51,197 bases of DNA from Saccoglossus kowalevskii (GCF_000003605.2 NW_003129358.1:598612-649808), one strand, 5' to 3'. Numbered from the stretch's first letter, positions 35,725 through 47,900 are shown. Program-made: numbers and translations. The notes: generated by a model not told the origin, from the sequence alone.

Positions 35725-35756
35725 GTCACATGACCTCAGTTTAATCAAGACGTCAC
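35725..35756 (+). promoter_or_regulatory. Candidate TM2D3 promoter or 5' UTR sites
   Basis: GTCACATGACC (35725-35735, USF/TFE-type E-box) and GACGTCAC (35749-35756, a near-CRE) lie 27-58 bp upstream of the TM2D3 ATG. The first 9 bases of the E-box (GTCACATGA) recur in the CRTC promoter. Confidence 0.3.
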
Positions 35757-35782
35757 ATTTGCCATTTGAACTCCAATTCAAA

Positions 35783-35885
35783 ATGGCTGTCGTTCTAATT
35801 TCCGGGAGGCTGTTTAGAAACCTACGTGAATTAATTACATTTGTTGTGCTACTGTTAACGATTTGTCAAATAGTCTGCTGTAGTA
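35783..35885 (+). CDS. TM2D3: TM2D3 exon 1 (signal peptide)
   Basis: It encodes [20 protein letters not shown] followed by the hydrophobic core [12 protein letters not shown] and CS. Donor GTAAGT in phase 1. An upstream in-frame ATG exists but lies before a long non-conserved stretch, so the ATG next to the signal peptide is preferred. Confidence 0.9.
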
Positions 35886-38800
35886 GTAAGTATGACATGG
35901 TTTTGTGCTTGATAACCATTTTGGAAGTGTCGTCATAAACGTTATAATCATTTATAGTTTCGTGTCGTATCGGTGTACTTTTATTTTGTCAACAAAACGG
36001 CACCAATAAACTGGGGTAAAACTAAGAGTTCAGTAGGGCCCCTCATTCATAACTGTAATTCTAACTATGCCCTTCCAGTTCTCCTTCCCGAGTGTAATAG
36101 TATATTTCCCTCTTCAGGACACATATGGTTAACTGCAGGGGCATATGCAATTACACTGGGGGGGGGACTGCATGGGGTGTTAGAATTCAGGTATGGGGAT
36201 GGGGGTTGATGAAGATAAGAACTCTTTCCACAACACATACATCTTAATTTTCTTACTTTAAAGCTATATTTCTGCTTTATTCTTAGTTATAATCCTTTCA
36301 TCTCTTTCAAGGAATGTTATGTGTTAATAGAAATTATTATTGTTGTTATTAAATTCACAGCACATCATGAAGACAGTGAACAATATGTTGTGCGAATTGA
36401 GAGGGAAATCCAGAAACAAAATGATCACAGGAACGTTAGCAGTGCGTTTGACAATTATCAAGACAAATGCCCAAGTTCAGTTGATGAATGCTCAGAACTT
36501 AGCAATGAATACATAGACTGTAACTATAATCTATCCTGTATTTATGGCAAATCTTCTACTGTTGAATGTCGGCCCAAGACAGATATTGAATGCTTTGTAA
36601 GTATTTTTTAATTTATAAATATACTGCATTGCTGATTTGATTATTTTTTGTTTTTGATGAATATTTGCATAGTCATAATATAACCAATGAATTAATTAAG
36701 CAATACCCCCCCCCCCCCCCCGCTGAAGGTGAGTATACCACGAGATATTGCACAATTCAGGACATATATGCAACGAGCCGCAAACGAGTGCATGTATGGA
36801 GTGAATTATGCAATATCTGGACAATTCGATAAAAAGAGTTTACTTACATCTACTATAAGATCATGATTATGGCCCTTGAACATGAATATTTATAAAAAAC
36901 AGTATGTAGCTGTATACTTGAATGCACACACAAAATACACACACAACACAGTTTAGATTAAATACAATATATTATTTTGTGTGAAAACAAAACATTTCCA
37001 CAGTGAATAGAACATTGTAAATACAAAAAATTAGCATAACAAAAGATGACCTTTTACTGACTACGTCAACGCCATTTGAGATACAGAGTCGTGTACAATT
37101 TGGATCATTACAACAACGGATTTTCCACATTTTCATGCCGTTTTTTTGTACAATTTGGACTGTAATTGGCCCATTGAAAGTTCAGTTGTGAAATAAACTG
37201 GTTTTCTGACTCATCATACTACCTGTAACTGTGGATATTTGACATTCAGCGGTACTTTATTGACTGAAGTTTGAGACTGACATGGCGAACGAGGTAGTGT
37301 ATCATGTATGGTGACCGGCACAGCGACCTCAGACCCAACTTCTGACCTAGATACATCTTTGGTATAACCAAGGTTTTGTGACAGTATCGTTCTGAGTTTG
37401 TTGGTGCAGGATCAGATGCTTGCATCGTTTTTGTAACACATACATGATATGCCTTGTCTCAACTCCGGCCGAATGAAGGACTTTGCATGCTGTCGCTCTA
37501 TTATACAGTGGTTGATTTACACTCTGGACAAATTTGCAGGTTTCGAAATTCATCATTTCCCCTAATTAGTCCGTGTTCAGACCCAGTCTGAAAACGGGGA
37601 CTTATGTTTTGACCCTTGTGCATCCGTGCTTCCGTGCGTGCGTCCGGACCTCTATCTTAGAAATGCCTGGACAAATCATAATCAAGCTTCACACATACAT
37701 CATACATGATATTATACATATGCACGTCAATTTGTTTCAGGATCTGATTCAACATGGCTGAATGGCGGCCATTTTTGTGCTAAAAAATCATCATAATCAA
37801 GCATTTCTCTGCTGTTTACAGATGGATTTTGTTCAAACTTGGTATATACATTAGACATTATGGGACCTTGATGCAAACAATTTTATTTTTCGGATCGGAT
37901 TCAAAATGGCTGATTGGCGGCCATTTTGTTTTAATGAATGGGCTTCTAGACCCATATCTCTGACTTGCTTTGACTGATTATGTTCAAATTTTTAATATTC
38001 ATTATACATCATGTCATAGATTTACAGATATATTTGTTTAACAATCCTATTCAAAATGGCCGAATGGTGGCCATTTTTGCACTAAAAATCATCAAATATC
38101 AAGCATTTAGACATTACGGGTTCCTGATGCATGTCATTTTATTTTTCAGATTGGATTCAAAATGGCTGACTGGTAGCCATTTTGTTTTAATGATTGGGCT
38201 TCTAGAGCCATATCTCTGACATGCTTTGACTGATTATGTTCAAATTTTATATATTCGTTATACATCATGTTATAGATATATACATGTATTCAAAATGGCT
38301 GATTTTGTTTTAATTAATGCTGTTCCAAAGCAATATCTCCCAATATGGACAAGTACTTGTTTGACAATCAATACAAATGTCAATCATTTTAATGTTAAAC
38401 AATCATCATAATCATATTCCTGACATGGTTATATTCCAGCTATATTTAATACTATAAACAAAACTATATATCTTAAATTTGATAACTAACAGGGACTGTG
38501 CCATGCATGGCTTCTTTATTTACCCCCGGTGGAGAATTACAATACCATATATCGTCGTCGAATTCTGTAATATCCTATGGTCTTTGAAATTGATGGCAAT
38601 TAAACGGGTGCAGTTTTGTCAGCTAGAATTCGAATGTCGCTATGAGACACCGGTTGTTATTGGTGGCATAGATTTTTGCCTGTGCCTCGTAGTTTTTTGC
38701 ATTTTTTGTTTGTTTTTCAATCCCTCAATCTCATCTAGTTGGTCACCAGTTGAACTTAAAGATCAAGTTTTCTTTGTTGGAGGTTTGCAATCCATTTCAA

Positions 38801-41800
38801 AGTCATAACATGGAGGACAAGTCATGTTTTATCAGCAAAAACAGCATTCTGGAATTAGTTTAGGTTTGTCTGGCGAACGACGATCGCCCAACGACCGACA
38901 CTCACAACTCGGATCCCGCCATTAATAAAATGCAGTATTATGGTTATATAATTTTCAGGTGTTTTTATTTTGGTAATTTTTCCAATAATTTTCCAAAATT
39001 CAACCTCAATCAAATACTACCGGTTTAATGTATTTCCGCATTAAACCTGTAGTCAATTCATGTTCCAGGGCCACTATACCATTAATTGCATATGCAAATT
39101 TTGTGTTTGCACCAATCAATATACTGGTATAATATAATTACTAATGATACTACATTGTAGTTGAGCATTAAAGGTATGTATATTCAAAAAACAAATAAAA
39201 TGGCTGCCACTTGGCTCTTGGGATATTATGTATACAATCCAGCTTTGTAATAATGTGCTAAAAGGCACTCACAATGCTCTGGAACTTCATGTCTTGTTGT
39301 GTATGTGTTTTTAGTTACTGTTATTTTATTTTACTTGTGAAGGGTCAGAAAATGTAGTTTGTAAGAAAATTGGCAATTGTTAACATGAGGAGGTATTTTA
39401 TTCACAACTGCCCAATGAATGAGGGCCTAATTTGGCATAGTTGTACAGCATGCTACCGAGTTACTTCCAATTACAGGTGAAACTGTATTGAGAACCATAA
39501 TGAGGCACTGGTTTCATCCACTATGAACTGGTACATATGACAACAATGGTTTTTTCAATATGTCTAAGTTTTTTGCAAAACTTGTTAAAACTCTTTTTCA
39601 ACACTTTTAAAGTTGTCAATCTCTTCATTATTTAAAGACGTCATGCTATTTTCACAGTGTAAAATCAATATCGAAGGACTGTATTAGTTTTTTTGGCCTT
39701 CCCTGACATTGGCCCAGGGGAAAAGACATTGAAAACTACTAGTATATACTGCTATTATAGTCAAAACATAACAGGAGTATATTCTTGGCAATAATGAATA
39801 GGGAAAATGCAAAACAACATTCAAGAAATTTGTAGATGTGTCACCACTTTTCATTGTCGCCATTGAATATGACTACAGTCATTCCAGTAATGAAGTAGTT
39901 CTATACTTTTCTCAGGGAGAGCGAGTATTTGAAAGAACATTTACATGTAGGTATTGTTATCAGAGTGCATCATGGGAGCATAAATGTACACCAGCTGCAG
40001 ACTGCAAGGTAAATGCCAGCCCTCGAAATATCATCAAGGTGAATTGTACTATTAATGAAACTATCTTGTGTCTAGGTAAGCAAATATTGTTGATATCAAT
40101 CATGATAAGTGTTTTTAGAACTACTGTATTTGCTCTATTAGTAGTGCATGTTTAAATAAATGACATAATGAGTTTTGTCTATAGTCAGAAAAGACATATT
40201 TTAATAATTCAGCATGCAATAAATTCAATTTTAGCTTATGTGCACTTTTATTTTTGATGCGCTCTCAGGAAAGCATATATGGACTGTTAATTTTTTGTGT
40301 GGTTGCTGTAACACAGGTTTGACTGTTTTGGGAATGTCAGTTTACTTTAGAACATTTAACACATTCAGGCCTTAAAAAAATCCAATTTATAAATTGTAGG
40401 AAGAAGAACTTTTTATAAAACTACACCGTGCAATTGGACATCAGGTTATCGGTACACAACAGCAATAATTCTCAGGTATGTACTCAATAACATACATGCA
40501 GCCATATTTTTTAAAATTCTTCCATCCAAAATTAAATGTTATTATATAGTTTACATATTTAGTATTGATGGATATTTAAAGGTCATTCGAAGCTAATACT
40601 GTAGATACTGGTAATATCGCTTCTAGCAATAAAACACATTATCTTCGGTATTAACCTTTTCCACACCAGTTCCCTCGTTTCATCACAAATTCACAAAATA
40701 TACGTTTATATTATTTATTTATATATTAATTCCTGTTTATGGTCTGCAGAAGATTAGACAAAAAACGAATTTTTTGAGTAAAAACATTTCCAGAAATATT
40801 GAAGAATATAAAAAAAGTGCAGATAAATTTTGGCGAGAAAGTCTGGTGGTGAAAAAGTTAACTTCAAATGCCCCCCATGTTATCATATGTGTAACTGCAT
40901 CAGCATGTAAATCACAAGAAGGCAGAGGAGCTTAAAAAATATAAGGCCAAGCATGCCAAAAATGAGGAACTATCGTTTGTTTTGTTATATGTGATGGAAA
41001 AATACATGGAAAAATCTATGGGAGTTGTGATAACGTTTTTGCATGTGTTTGTGTATTGATATCTTGCTATGTTAATGTAGTACGGTGTTGAATTCATGGA
41101 TTTTATGGATTGCCGAATGTTTCATCAATGATTTAACCTAAATGTCTCATAGTTATAATCTTAACACCAAGAGCTGAGAATACAGTGTGTGTACTCGTTA
41201 TTGATGGTTATCATATGGCCATGGTGCGACTGAGGTGGGAAATATAGTGTTCGTTACATCATATCATTCTCAGTTGTGACGTTTAGTATGAAATACTGCT
41301 GCTGGAATGGCAATTGTCACGCTATGGATGGTAAACATGATCATTTTATGCGCATTTGAATAGTACAAATCATGTGACAATACCATGTTTAGCACTGTGA
41401 TATAATATTAATAATTTCAGGCCGACAACAGTTAGTTATGTGATGCAATTACACCGACTTGTAACTGTGCTGACTGAAAGTTATATTTATATTCTGGCTA
41501 TTACAAAAACATTACATTATTACAACTGTGAATGTGTTTCCACTAGTGTGCTTGGACGTCATGTTGAATATATAATATAGTCTATGAACATCACTATTTA
41601 TCTGTCTTTTTGGCCGTCAACATGTGCGAAGATTGTATGATCAGGTCAATGATGGCCGACTGGTGGCCTTTTTTGTTTAAAATTCCCTGATATCACTATA
41701 TGTATTAGGTATGTTTGCTTATCCACTTATCTATTCATGGATAATACAAGATCATGAGCTCAATCATATTCACCGGCTCTGTGATATCAGGTAGATGTTG

Positions 41801-42851
41801 ATTGATATTAACATATATTGAAACATAAGCTGATAATGGCTTTAAAAATGTTTAGCAAATCATAGCCAAAAAGTTTTAACTTTTAAATCAGTATTTGAAT
41901 TATGACCTTTTCATCCTTCTATGTTTTTATCATAACCTCTTACCATCTATTATAGTGTATCATTTCCCTCACCTAAGTTTGTTTTCTATTGATATTGTAA
42001 TTCAATATATACATTTGCTGCCAGATATATGAAGAAAAGCAATGCCCATTTAGTGAATCATTAATTAACCTGCAAAATGTTAAAACATCATATCGCCTAC
42101 AAATTATGCAGTCTGCAAGCCCTAGATAGTTTTTCTATGTTAATTAATCTCTGATTAATAGTTTCATTATGTAGTAAATTATATTATTAGTTTAGAATTG
42201 AAATATATGCATATTAATTACCTAATTTACATAAAATTAGCCAATTTTTCAAGATTAGATTTTAATGAATTTGGTGCATATGGTGTCTGGAGTAATCTAC
42301 AGATTTGATTAGTTTTTGGTTGAAATTAAGGCATACCTAATTTGCCTATTAAGTCAGGTAACTTTATGATACCTAATGAACTACTCATTGGTTTTCCATT
42401 AAACTTGGTGCATACACATAGTTGCTCTTGGATAAACCATGGACTGCAAACCACAGATGTGCAATCAAATTTATTTCTTTTGTTTTACTATTTCTAGAGT
42501 TTTCTGTCAGTATTCAATACTGTGGATCAGTGTGCTTTTACATTATATATCTCAAAGTGTTATATTAGCTGACATGCTAGCTTGTTTCAAAGACCAAATT
42601 TTCAGTATTTCTACTTCACATTTCTCTAATACCCTTATAGCATTGGGAGTTTTATTCTAAACTTTTTTATCTTGATTTTCAGTATCACCTTGGGTGGATT
42701 TGGGGTTGATCGATTTTATCTTGGATATTGGAGGGAAGGTCTTGGTAAACTCTTCAGTTTTGGTGGCCTTGGCGTATGGACCATTGTGGATGCAATCTTA
42801 GTAGGCATTGGTTACATCACACCAGCAGATGGTTCTGTTTATATATTCTGA
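35783..42851 (+). CDS. TM2D3: TM2 domain-containing protein 3 (almondex orthologue)
   Basis: TM2D3 is a small conserved two-pass membrane protein. In flies its orthologue almondex is needed maternally for Notch signalling at the presenilin-cleavage step. Exons: 35783-35885, 36361-36596, 39916-40075, 40400-40475, 42683-42851, totalling 744 nt (247 residues plus stop), with phases 1, 0, 1, 2 matching at each join. It has a signal peptide (hydrophobic [15 protein letters not shown]), then a Cys-rich extracellular region over two exons with several N-glycosylation sites, then [16 protein letters not shown] leading into the first span. The DRF motif in [11 protein letters not shown] follows, then the second span in [17 protein letters not shown], ending PADGSVYIF. 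Length equals what I recall for human TM2D3 (247). Confidence 0.97.
35886..36360 (+). other. TM2D3 intron 1
   Basis: Donor GTAAGT, acceptor AAATTCACAG. It has a poly-G run near 36160; nothing else. Confidence 0.8.
36361..36596 (+). CDS. TM2D3: TM2D3 exon 2 (Cys-rich region 1)
   Basis: It continues in phase 1 ([20 protein letters not shown]) and carries a Cys pattern [21 protein letters not shown]. It ends at TGCTTT before GTAAGT in phase 0. Confidence 0.94.
37567..38512 (-). repeat. Repeat family A, copy 2 (inverted relative to copy 1)
   Basis: This copy is read on the minus strand, and its 5' end AGCCATGCATGGCACAGTCC at 38512 is identical to that of copy 1 at 3141. The TGGCGGCCATTTTG-type units recur, the CGTGC/CGTCC microsatellite is at 37620-37650, and the terminal hairpin has arms 37568-37582 and 37586-37602 around CCA. 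Extensive similarity over about 950 bp argues for a recent common source. Confidence 0.85.
39016..39053. repeat. Long hairpin in TM2D3 intron 2
   Basis: ACTACCGGTTTAATG (39016-39030) and CATTAAACCTGTAGT (39039-39053) pair at 14 of 15 positions around an 8-nt loop. No surrounding element is recognised. Confidence 0.6.
39916..40075 (+). CDS. TM2D3: TM2D3 exon 3 (Cys-rich region 2)
   Basis: After TTTTCTCAG it reads [20 protein letters not shown] and continues to [14 protein letters not shown], phase 0 to 1, donor GTAAGC. The Cys pairs and NCT / NET glycosylation sites fit the luminal region of TM2D3. Confidence 0.95.
40076..40399 (+). other. TM2D3 intron 3
   Basis: 324 bp, AT-rich, acceptor AAATTGTAG. 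Nothing else recognised. Confidence 0.85.
40400..40475 (+). CDS. TM2D3: TM2D3 exon 4 (start of TM2 domain)
   Basis: 76 nt, phase 1 to 2, reading [20 protein letters not shown] then AIIL and part of Ser before GTATGT. CNWT-G-Y is the TM2D3 signature just before the first membrane span. Confidence 0.95.
40476..42682 (+). other. TM2D3 intron 4
   Basis: It contains a weak family A relic near 41640-41700 (ATGGCCGACTGGTGGCC) and a reverse-oriented family B fragment at about 42200-42440. No coding signal. Confidence 0.75.
42200..42440 (-). repeat. Family B fragment, reverse orientation
   Basis: GCATATTAATTACCTAATTT, GATTTGATTAGTTTTTGGTT and CATTAAACTTGGTGCATA occur in the order expected from the reverse complement of units at 23960-25135. 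The microsatellite and hairpin end are absent. Confidence 0.65.
42683..42851 (+). CDS. TM2D3: TM2D3 exon 5 (TM2 domain, DRF motif, C-terminus)
   Basis: After TTGATTTTCAG it completes Ser, then reads [20 protein letters not shown] and [16 protein letters not shown], ending GSVYIF with stop TGA at 42849-42851. This is the most conserved block of the family. Confidence 0.98.
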
Positions 42852-43280
42852 TTGGTCATTCATGAATGAGTACAGGTGTATGTCACTATTTTAACCAATT
42901 GTTTGCATACTGAACTCTGATCTACACATGATGGTGAACTCTGACCCACACATAGAGAATGGTTGATGAGAAATGACATTGGATCAGTGAAGTAACATTG
43001 ACTTTGTGAAAGTGGAGATGACATTGATTGTGATAACCAGTCAATCAATGGAAGTCCCATTGTATATATAGTGACTGAATTCGGCCGAGTTCTATTTATT
43101 AGAAACAATAACGCATTGTTATACATAGAATCAGCATCTAATCGGAAAGTACATGAAGAATTAGAATTGAGGTTGTCACTATGCTGAAATGTCAAACTCT
43201 ATGCAACATAAAACTTAATGTGTGCAGCATACCTGCATGCAGATTCACAGTTAGGCAATAAAGCAACTTGGATTTCATAA
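42852..43280 (+). other. Probable 3' UTR of TM2D3
   Basis: Runs from the stop to just past the first AATAAA at 43257-43262. No other feature. Confidence 0.5.
43257..43262 (+). terminator. Candidate TM2D3 polyadenylation signal
   Basis: The first canonical AATAAA on the plus strand after the stop codon, about 405 bp downstream. Confidence 0.5.
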
Positions 43281-43485
43281 CACAGATGAATCATATTAAA
43301 ATTGTGGATTTATGCGCAGTCTTGTCCATACATTATATGATAACTGACTAGCATGTTATACCGATTGACCAATGAAAACATGCGGATATTTCAAGAGATA
43401 ATACATGAACAGAAGATGTAAATATTTTTGTTACTGCTTCTAAATTACTTTGTACTAAACAAGATCAAATCAGGGAAAACATGTA

Positions 43486-43665
43486 CCGTAAAATCTGTAT
43501 TAGAAGCCGTATCCCTAATAAAAGTCGCATCCATTCTTTTTGAATAATTGAGAACCAAAAATTCATCATTTCTCATACGTGTAGATGCTCCAATAGAAGC
43601 CGCATCCCCTCTGTTGCATTGTAACATTTTAATAGAAGCCGCAGTTTCTAATACAGATTTTACAT
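43486..43665. mobile_element. 180-bp TA-flanked MITE
   Basis: CCGTAAAATCTGTATTAG at the left and CTAATACAGATTTTACAT at the right are inverted repeats, bordered by TA at 43484-43485 and 43666-43667. Three copies of (T/A)ATAGAAGCCGCA-type sequence lie inside; reversed this is TGCGGCTTCTATTA, very close to the subterminal motif TGCGGTTTCTATTA of the 14685-15846 element. The two probably share a transposase class. Confidence 0.65.
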
Positions 43666-44332
43666 TACTGGAACAGCTTCATCATTTGTGTAAACTTAAT
43701 TCTTGCATTTCTTTATCTCACAGCACAGCACCACAAGGGACCAATTTAAACCAAATGTAACCCTGTGATCTTCCAAACTCGAAAAAATAAACTTCATTGG
43801 AAGGAAGTTATTTTTTGTGCATAACCTTATAATCAAAGATAATTCATGATCACATTATTCATATGTCATTTGTGACCATGATTTATCTAATTGGTACCAC
43901 TATTATTGCAATCAAAAACTGTTGGTGGTCGTCTGAATAAACAGTTTCATTCTACATCATAATCATTTGCTTCATATTATATTTGTGCCTGAATTCTACT
44001 ATATTCATGTACCAATAAGCACAACACTCTGATTATGCATTCATAAGTCATAAAAATTAACAATTGGCATCTTCTCTTGGAACTGTGGGATTTATTGTCA
44101 AGATATTGTACAACAAGCAAAGAAAGACACAGTTTAGTTTTTATAACAAAAATATTAATAAATCCAAAATAAAAGGCAAAGCAAGATTTCCAGTCATTGA
44201 TTTTCATGAAAACAGAAAAAACAACTTCTTAGCATCATACGGAACACTCATATGAGAGCATACATTGTTTTCATTGTGCTTGTAAATATTTAAAAGGTGT
44301 AACTGTGTATTTTTATTCTTGTAAATAAAATA

Positions 44333-44470
44333 AAAACCTGTGTATATGGATAATAAAAAACTGTGTATATGGATAATAAAAACCTGTGTATATGGATAAT
44401 AAAAACCTGTGTATATGGATAATAAAAACCTGTGTGTATGGATAATAAAAACCTGTGTGTATGGATAATA
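44333..44470. repeat. 22-bp minisatellite, six copies
   Basis: The unit AAAACCTGTGTATATGGATAAT is repeated at 22-23 bp spacing, with the last two copies reading TGTGTGTATGG. Each unit junction creates AATAAA on the plus strand. Tyr/Pro/Thr-rich repeated frames on the minus strand are translations of it. Confidence 0.95.
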
Positions 44471-44624
44471 GATTTCATTTGAGTAACATGCCTCAAGTTT
44501 ATACACTAACTACATGTGGATATGTATGTAAATGACCTGTGTATGTTCATAAAAAAGACTGATGGCAGTGTTACAGATTTATATCTGGGTAATTAACTAG
44601 TATTAGTAGATGTGGGGTGTTTGA

Positions 44625-44630
44625 TTTATT
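44625..44630 (-). terminator. Candidate polyadenylation signal of the EGF/SEA gene
   Basis: TTTATT (minus-strand AATAAA) lies 179 bp past the stop codon at 44809, a natural distance that supports 44809-44976 as a terminal exon. Confidence 0.45.
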
Positions 44631-44808
44631 CAGTAAATTAATAATGTACAAAAAGGATTCTCTGCAGTTGTGTGTCTATGTATGAGACATGAAGGTTGTT
44701 GTTAGCAGAACTTTAGTATACAGCTATTAGTAATGCTTATTTCAAGTCATTATTAACATATTCAAAACTATTTTGCTTTACTGCTGCTGCACCCGAGCAC
44801 TGCCATTG

Positions 44809-44976
44809 CTACACTAACATTTCATTGTATTCCATTGCATGGTGGTGACCAGCCTCATCATCTCCAGCCATATATGGAAGTATAAATTCACTGTATCTCC
44901 TGGACTGCAAATCTGAAACACTCTGAAAATCATCAGAGTCAAAGCCAAATTCTATATGATGTTGCTGTGGATTTGC
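44809..44976 (-). CDS. Probable last exon of the EGF/SEA gene (acidic tail)
   Basis: After TTTTTCAG, phase 0, it encodes 55 residues (ANPQQHHIEFGFDSDDFQSV ... HHHAMEYNEMLV) and a TAG stop. It is acidic and hydrophilic like the preceding cytoplasmic exon. The C-terminus MLV fits a class II PDZ ligand (hydrophobic-X-hydrophobic). Assignment to this gene rests on strand, position and composition; the upstream join is unresolved. Confidence 0.5.
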   Translation of the reverse strand, partial: ANPQQHHIEFGFDSDDFQSVSDLQSRRYSEFILPYMAGDDEAGHHHAMEYNEMLV

Positions 44977-47900
44977 CTGAAAAATATAAAATCGATGCCA
45001 ATAATGTATATCAGGAATAATATCGTTTAACACAGAACATAGATGTTCATCGAAATTGAACCCTTCTGTGTGTGATCCCCCATTTTATAAGTCTCTTTTT
45101 GGATGTGACTAATGAACATGACATGATCAGCGTATGAAAAAAACTTGATTTCTCAATTACAAGGCTTTATATGCAACTCCTTATTAGTTATTGTTATGAT
45201 ACAACTAAATCTGATTCATACAAAACATTTAGGAAGAGAGTGGGTGAAAAAGTCATCTATTAAAGTCAAAGCAGTCCTCGTACAGCTCTTCCAAAAATGA
45301 ATGCATCCCAATCCAAATTTACAAGAGTTTATGAAAGTCAAAAACAGAAAGTTGTGATTTTGCAGTTGTCTTAGGTCTTATAACTTGTTTCTTGTGGTTA
45401 GAAAAATTTGAATGGAAGCTGTAAACTAATTTTACACCTCGGTGATGTCAATGAATGTCTGGAAAGGGAGTTTCCTTATTAGCTTGTCAACTGCTGTACA
45501 AGCTGGTAACTGCAAAATTTCTCAAGGGGATTGGTTGGGGATGTTACTATCAATCTATTTTGCTATTATCAATTGCCGTCAAGGGAAGATCTACTACTTC
45601 ACAGCTCTACCTTTCACATAACCAGCTAATCCAAGAGTATGGAAGAGGCCGATATGGTTACTGGCTGCTCAGTGTCACTCCCAAGTCATCTCTACACCTG
45701 TACATAAATTATATTCAACATATGCTTCAGACCATATTTCCTGTACTTTGAAGCTCACCCCTCCCCGGGTTTGTTAATAGGGTGTATATTTCATCAATTT
45801 CCAATTTAGGAAAGTATATCATTTTGGGAATGGACTTCAAAGATTTTGACTTCAAGGCAATGACCTTGAAGCAAAAGAGCAGGTTAGGTGACAATTACAC
45901 TGTACCTAATTGCATTCAATGGGAATATTATACCCTGGGGAAAGCTTTGCTGTAGGCTGATACATTTCAAAGATGCTTCACTTACAAATCAGCCATGCAA
46001 AGTGTATATAGCAATTACACCACAGGAAGACTTATTTACGACCCAACACAACAAGGAAGTCCTGATGTGTCTCAGCTTCAGAATCCAGTTGCTTGTGAGA
46101 TGTTCATGAAACCATGTGTATGCCTAATGCATTATCTTCATTAGCCCTGTTAATGTGCATGGTAATTGCCAAATATCGTGAAAGAGAAGTAGCATGTGAT
46201 ATTGAGGATACGTGACTTGCAACTTATTAGCAGGCCCACCAATGCAGTGCATGTAAATCTCTCTCACTCAGAAATCTCTTCACACAATCAGAAGTGTATT
46301 TATTATTTTTATACCAGAATAAAAACGTTTTTGCATGGATGCGGTGTGCTGGACAGATATGATGCAAAATGGGAAAAGGTGTTGCTGTTGGTTCAGGCAG
46401 GCATAGATTAATCTTCTCCTAGTTAATATTCAGCAGTTAGCCAAGTTTCTGGATTGCCATGCCTCACCATTTCCCCAATGTTGAGGTCTTGCTTCTTTCT
46501 AAGGCCCATCACTGTGAAGTTAATCGATCAAATCATAATGAAGGTCATGTTTTGAGACTCTGCTCCTTTGTCTGTAATGACCTGATCCTGTTAAACCAAC
46601 TGAACCAAGACCCTTCATATCGTGGTCTGTGTCTGGTAAGAACATAGAACAGGATAAACTACAATGTTTCCATGTATTGTGTGCACATTTCAAAGCCAGT
46701 CAACCTACTAAGTGATCCCAAATCTCGATCTAAGTCTAGATTAGACTGATTTCAAAGCCTTCAATATACCACTGATACACAAGTAATTGAATATCTTAAT
46801 GAACTATGGTTATATTGTATTTAGTGATATGTTTGATGAAAACAAAGACATGTCTGGCTGGGCTGTTACTGGACTCTTCCCCCCCCCCCTCTCTACAGAA
46901 TAACCACATGCATGACAACTGAGGTTTTGCCGTGATTTCAAATTATCCATGATGTATGTTATACACATGTGCTTATAGCATTGTGAGATCAACTCGCATC
47001 ACCAATGCTTTTGCACAGTAAGGATCAAATTAATTGATATCAAGTGATCATAATCAGAATGGCAGAGTTGTTTCACACCACGATAGTGCAAATAACATTA
47101 CAAGATCTAGGACTTACAAACCAGCAGTACAAATAACAGAACTAAATCCAATATTTCTGTTCCACACCAGTGTAGATCCCATATAAATTGGATGTCTTGT
47201 TATTACTAGTAAAAGGTTTCCAAGAGGTTATCATTACTACCTTATTCAGCGCTTTTTTTGTTGAGAGATGTAAAACTGTACTACTTTGCAAGATATCTTA
47301 TATGGTTACCCAGAATATGGAGTTGTTTTACTTGCATAATAAAATGGTCCTGGTGCATTCTGCATATTCCTTTCTATATAAGCAATTCTTTGTTCTTCAT
47401 CAAAATCAGATATAAATGTGTCTGCATCTGTGTCATTGTAGTCACTGTTCATCCAGTCATCCCAGTTGAAAGTGTCCCGTCTACCATCTGGTTTCCTCCT
47501 GACTCTAATTTGTGCTTTCTTATAGCGTCGATTTCTTATTATGCACACAGCCCAAAGCACTCCAGCCACACAGATTATGCCTGTGGTAACACCAATTGGG
47601 ATTTGCCAGATTAGTCCATTGGATGGTTGAGCCGCCTCTGTAAATGTTGTAAAAGATCGTTTGTGTTATAATGAAGTACTGTAGATGTTTAATTTCATTT
47701 CGTGGGTATTAGTTTGCTTTATTCTTTAAATTAAGTTTTGGTATTGATCATATTTTGGGGGACAGACCATGTGTGACTATACAAGTTCTTGTCATACGTT
47801 GTTGTATTTTAGTTATGCACATTGTTTACTTTTAAATAGTATTTACATAGCCATAATTGGTTGATATTTCTATTAATTCTAAGATTGAAACATGTGTCAT

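Larger units (their letters stand above)
36597..39915 (+). other. TM2D3 intron 2
   Basis: It holds a homopolymeric C run near 36707-36721, the complete inverted copy of repeat A (37567-38512), a CpG-richer patch near 38870-38935 and a long perfect-looking hairpin at 39016-39053. A 109-codon frame at 38479-38808 overlaps the repeat edge and is not supported as a gene. Confidence 0.75.
43281..44604. other. Convergent intergenic region
   Basis: It separates the TM2D3 3' end from the presumed 3' end of the EGF/SEA gene, and holds a TA-flanked MITE (43486-43665) and the 22-bp minisatellite (44333-44470). Confidence 0.6.

Noticed and set aside
38479-38808. 109-codon frame in TM2D3 intron 2
   Set aside because: It begins inside the family A repeat end, has unbalanced hydrophobic composition and no splice-site or homology support.
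44204-44506. Tyr/Pro/Thr repeat protein
   Set aside because: Translation of the 22-bp minisatellite in two frames; no splice sites or conserved context.
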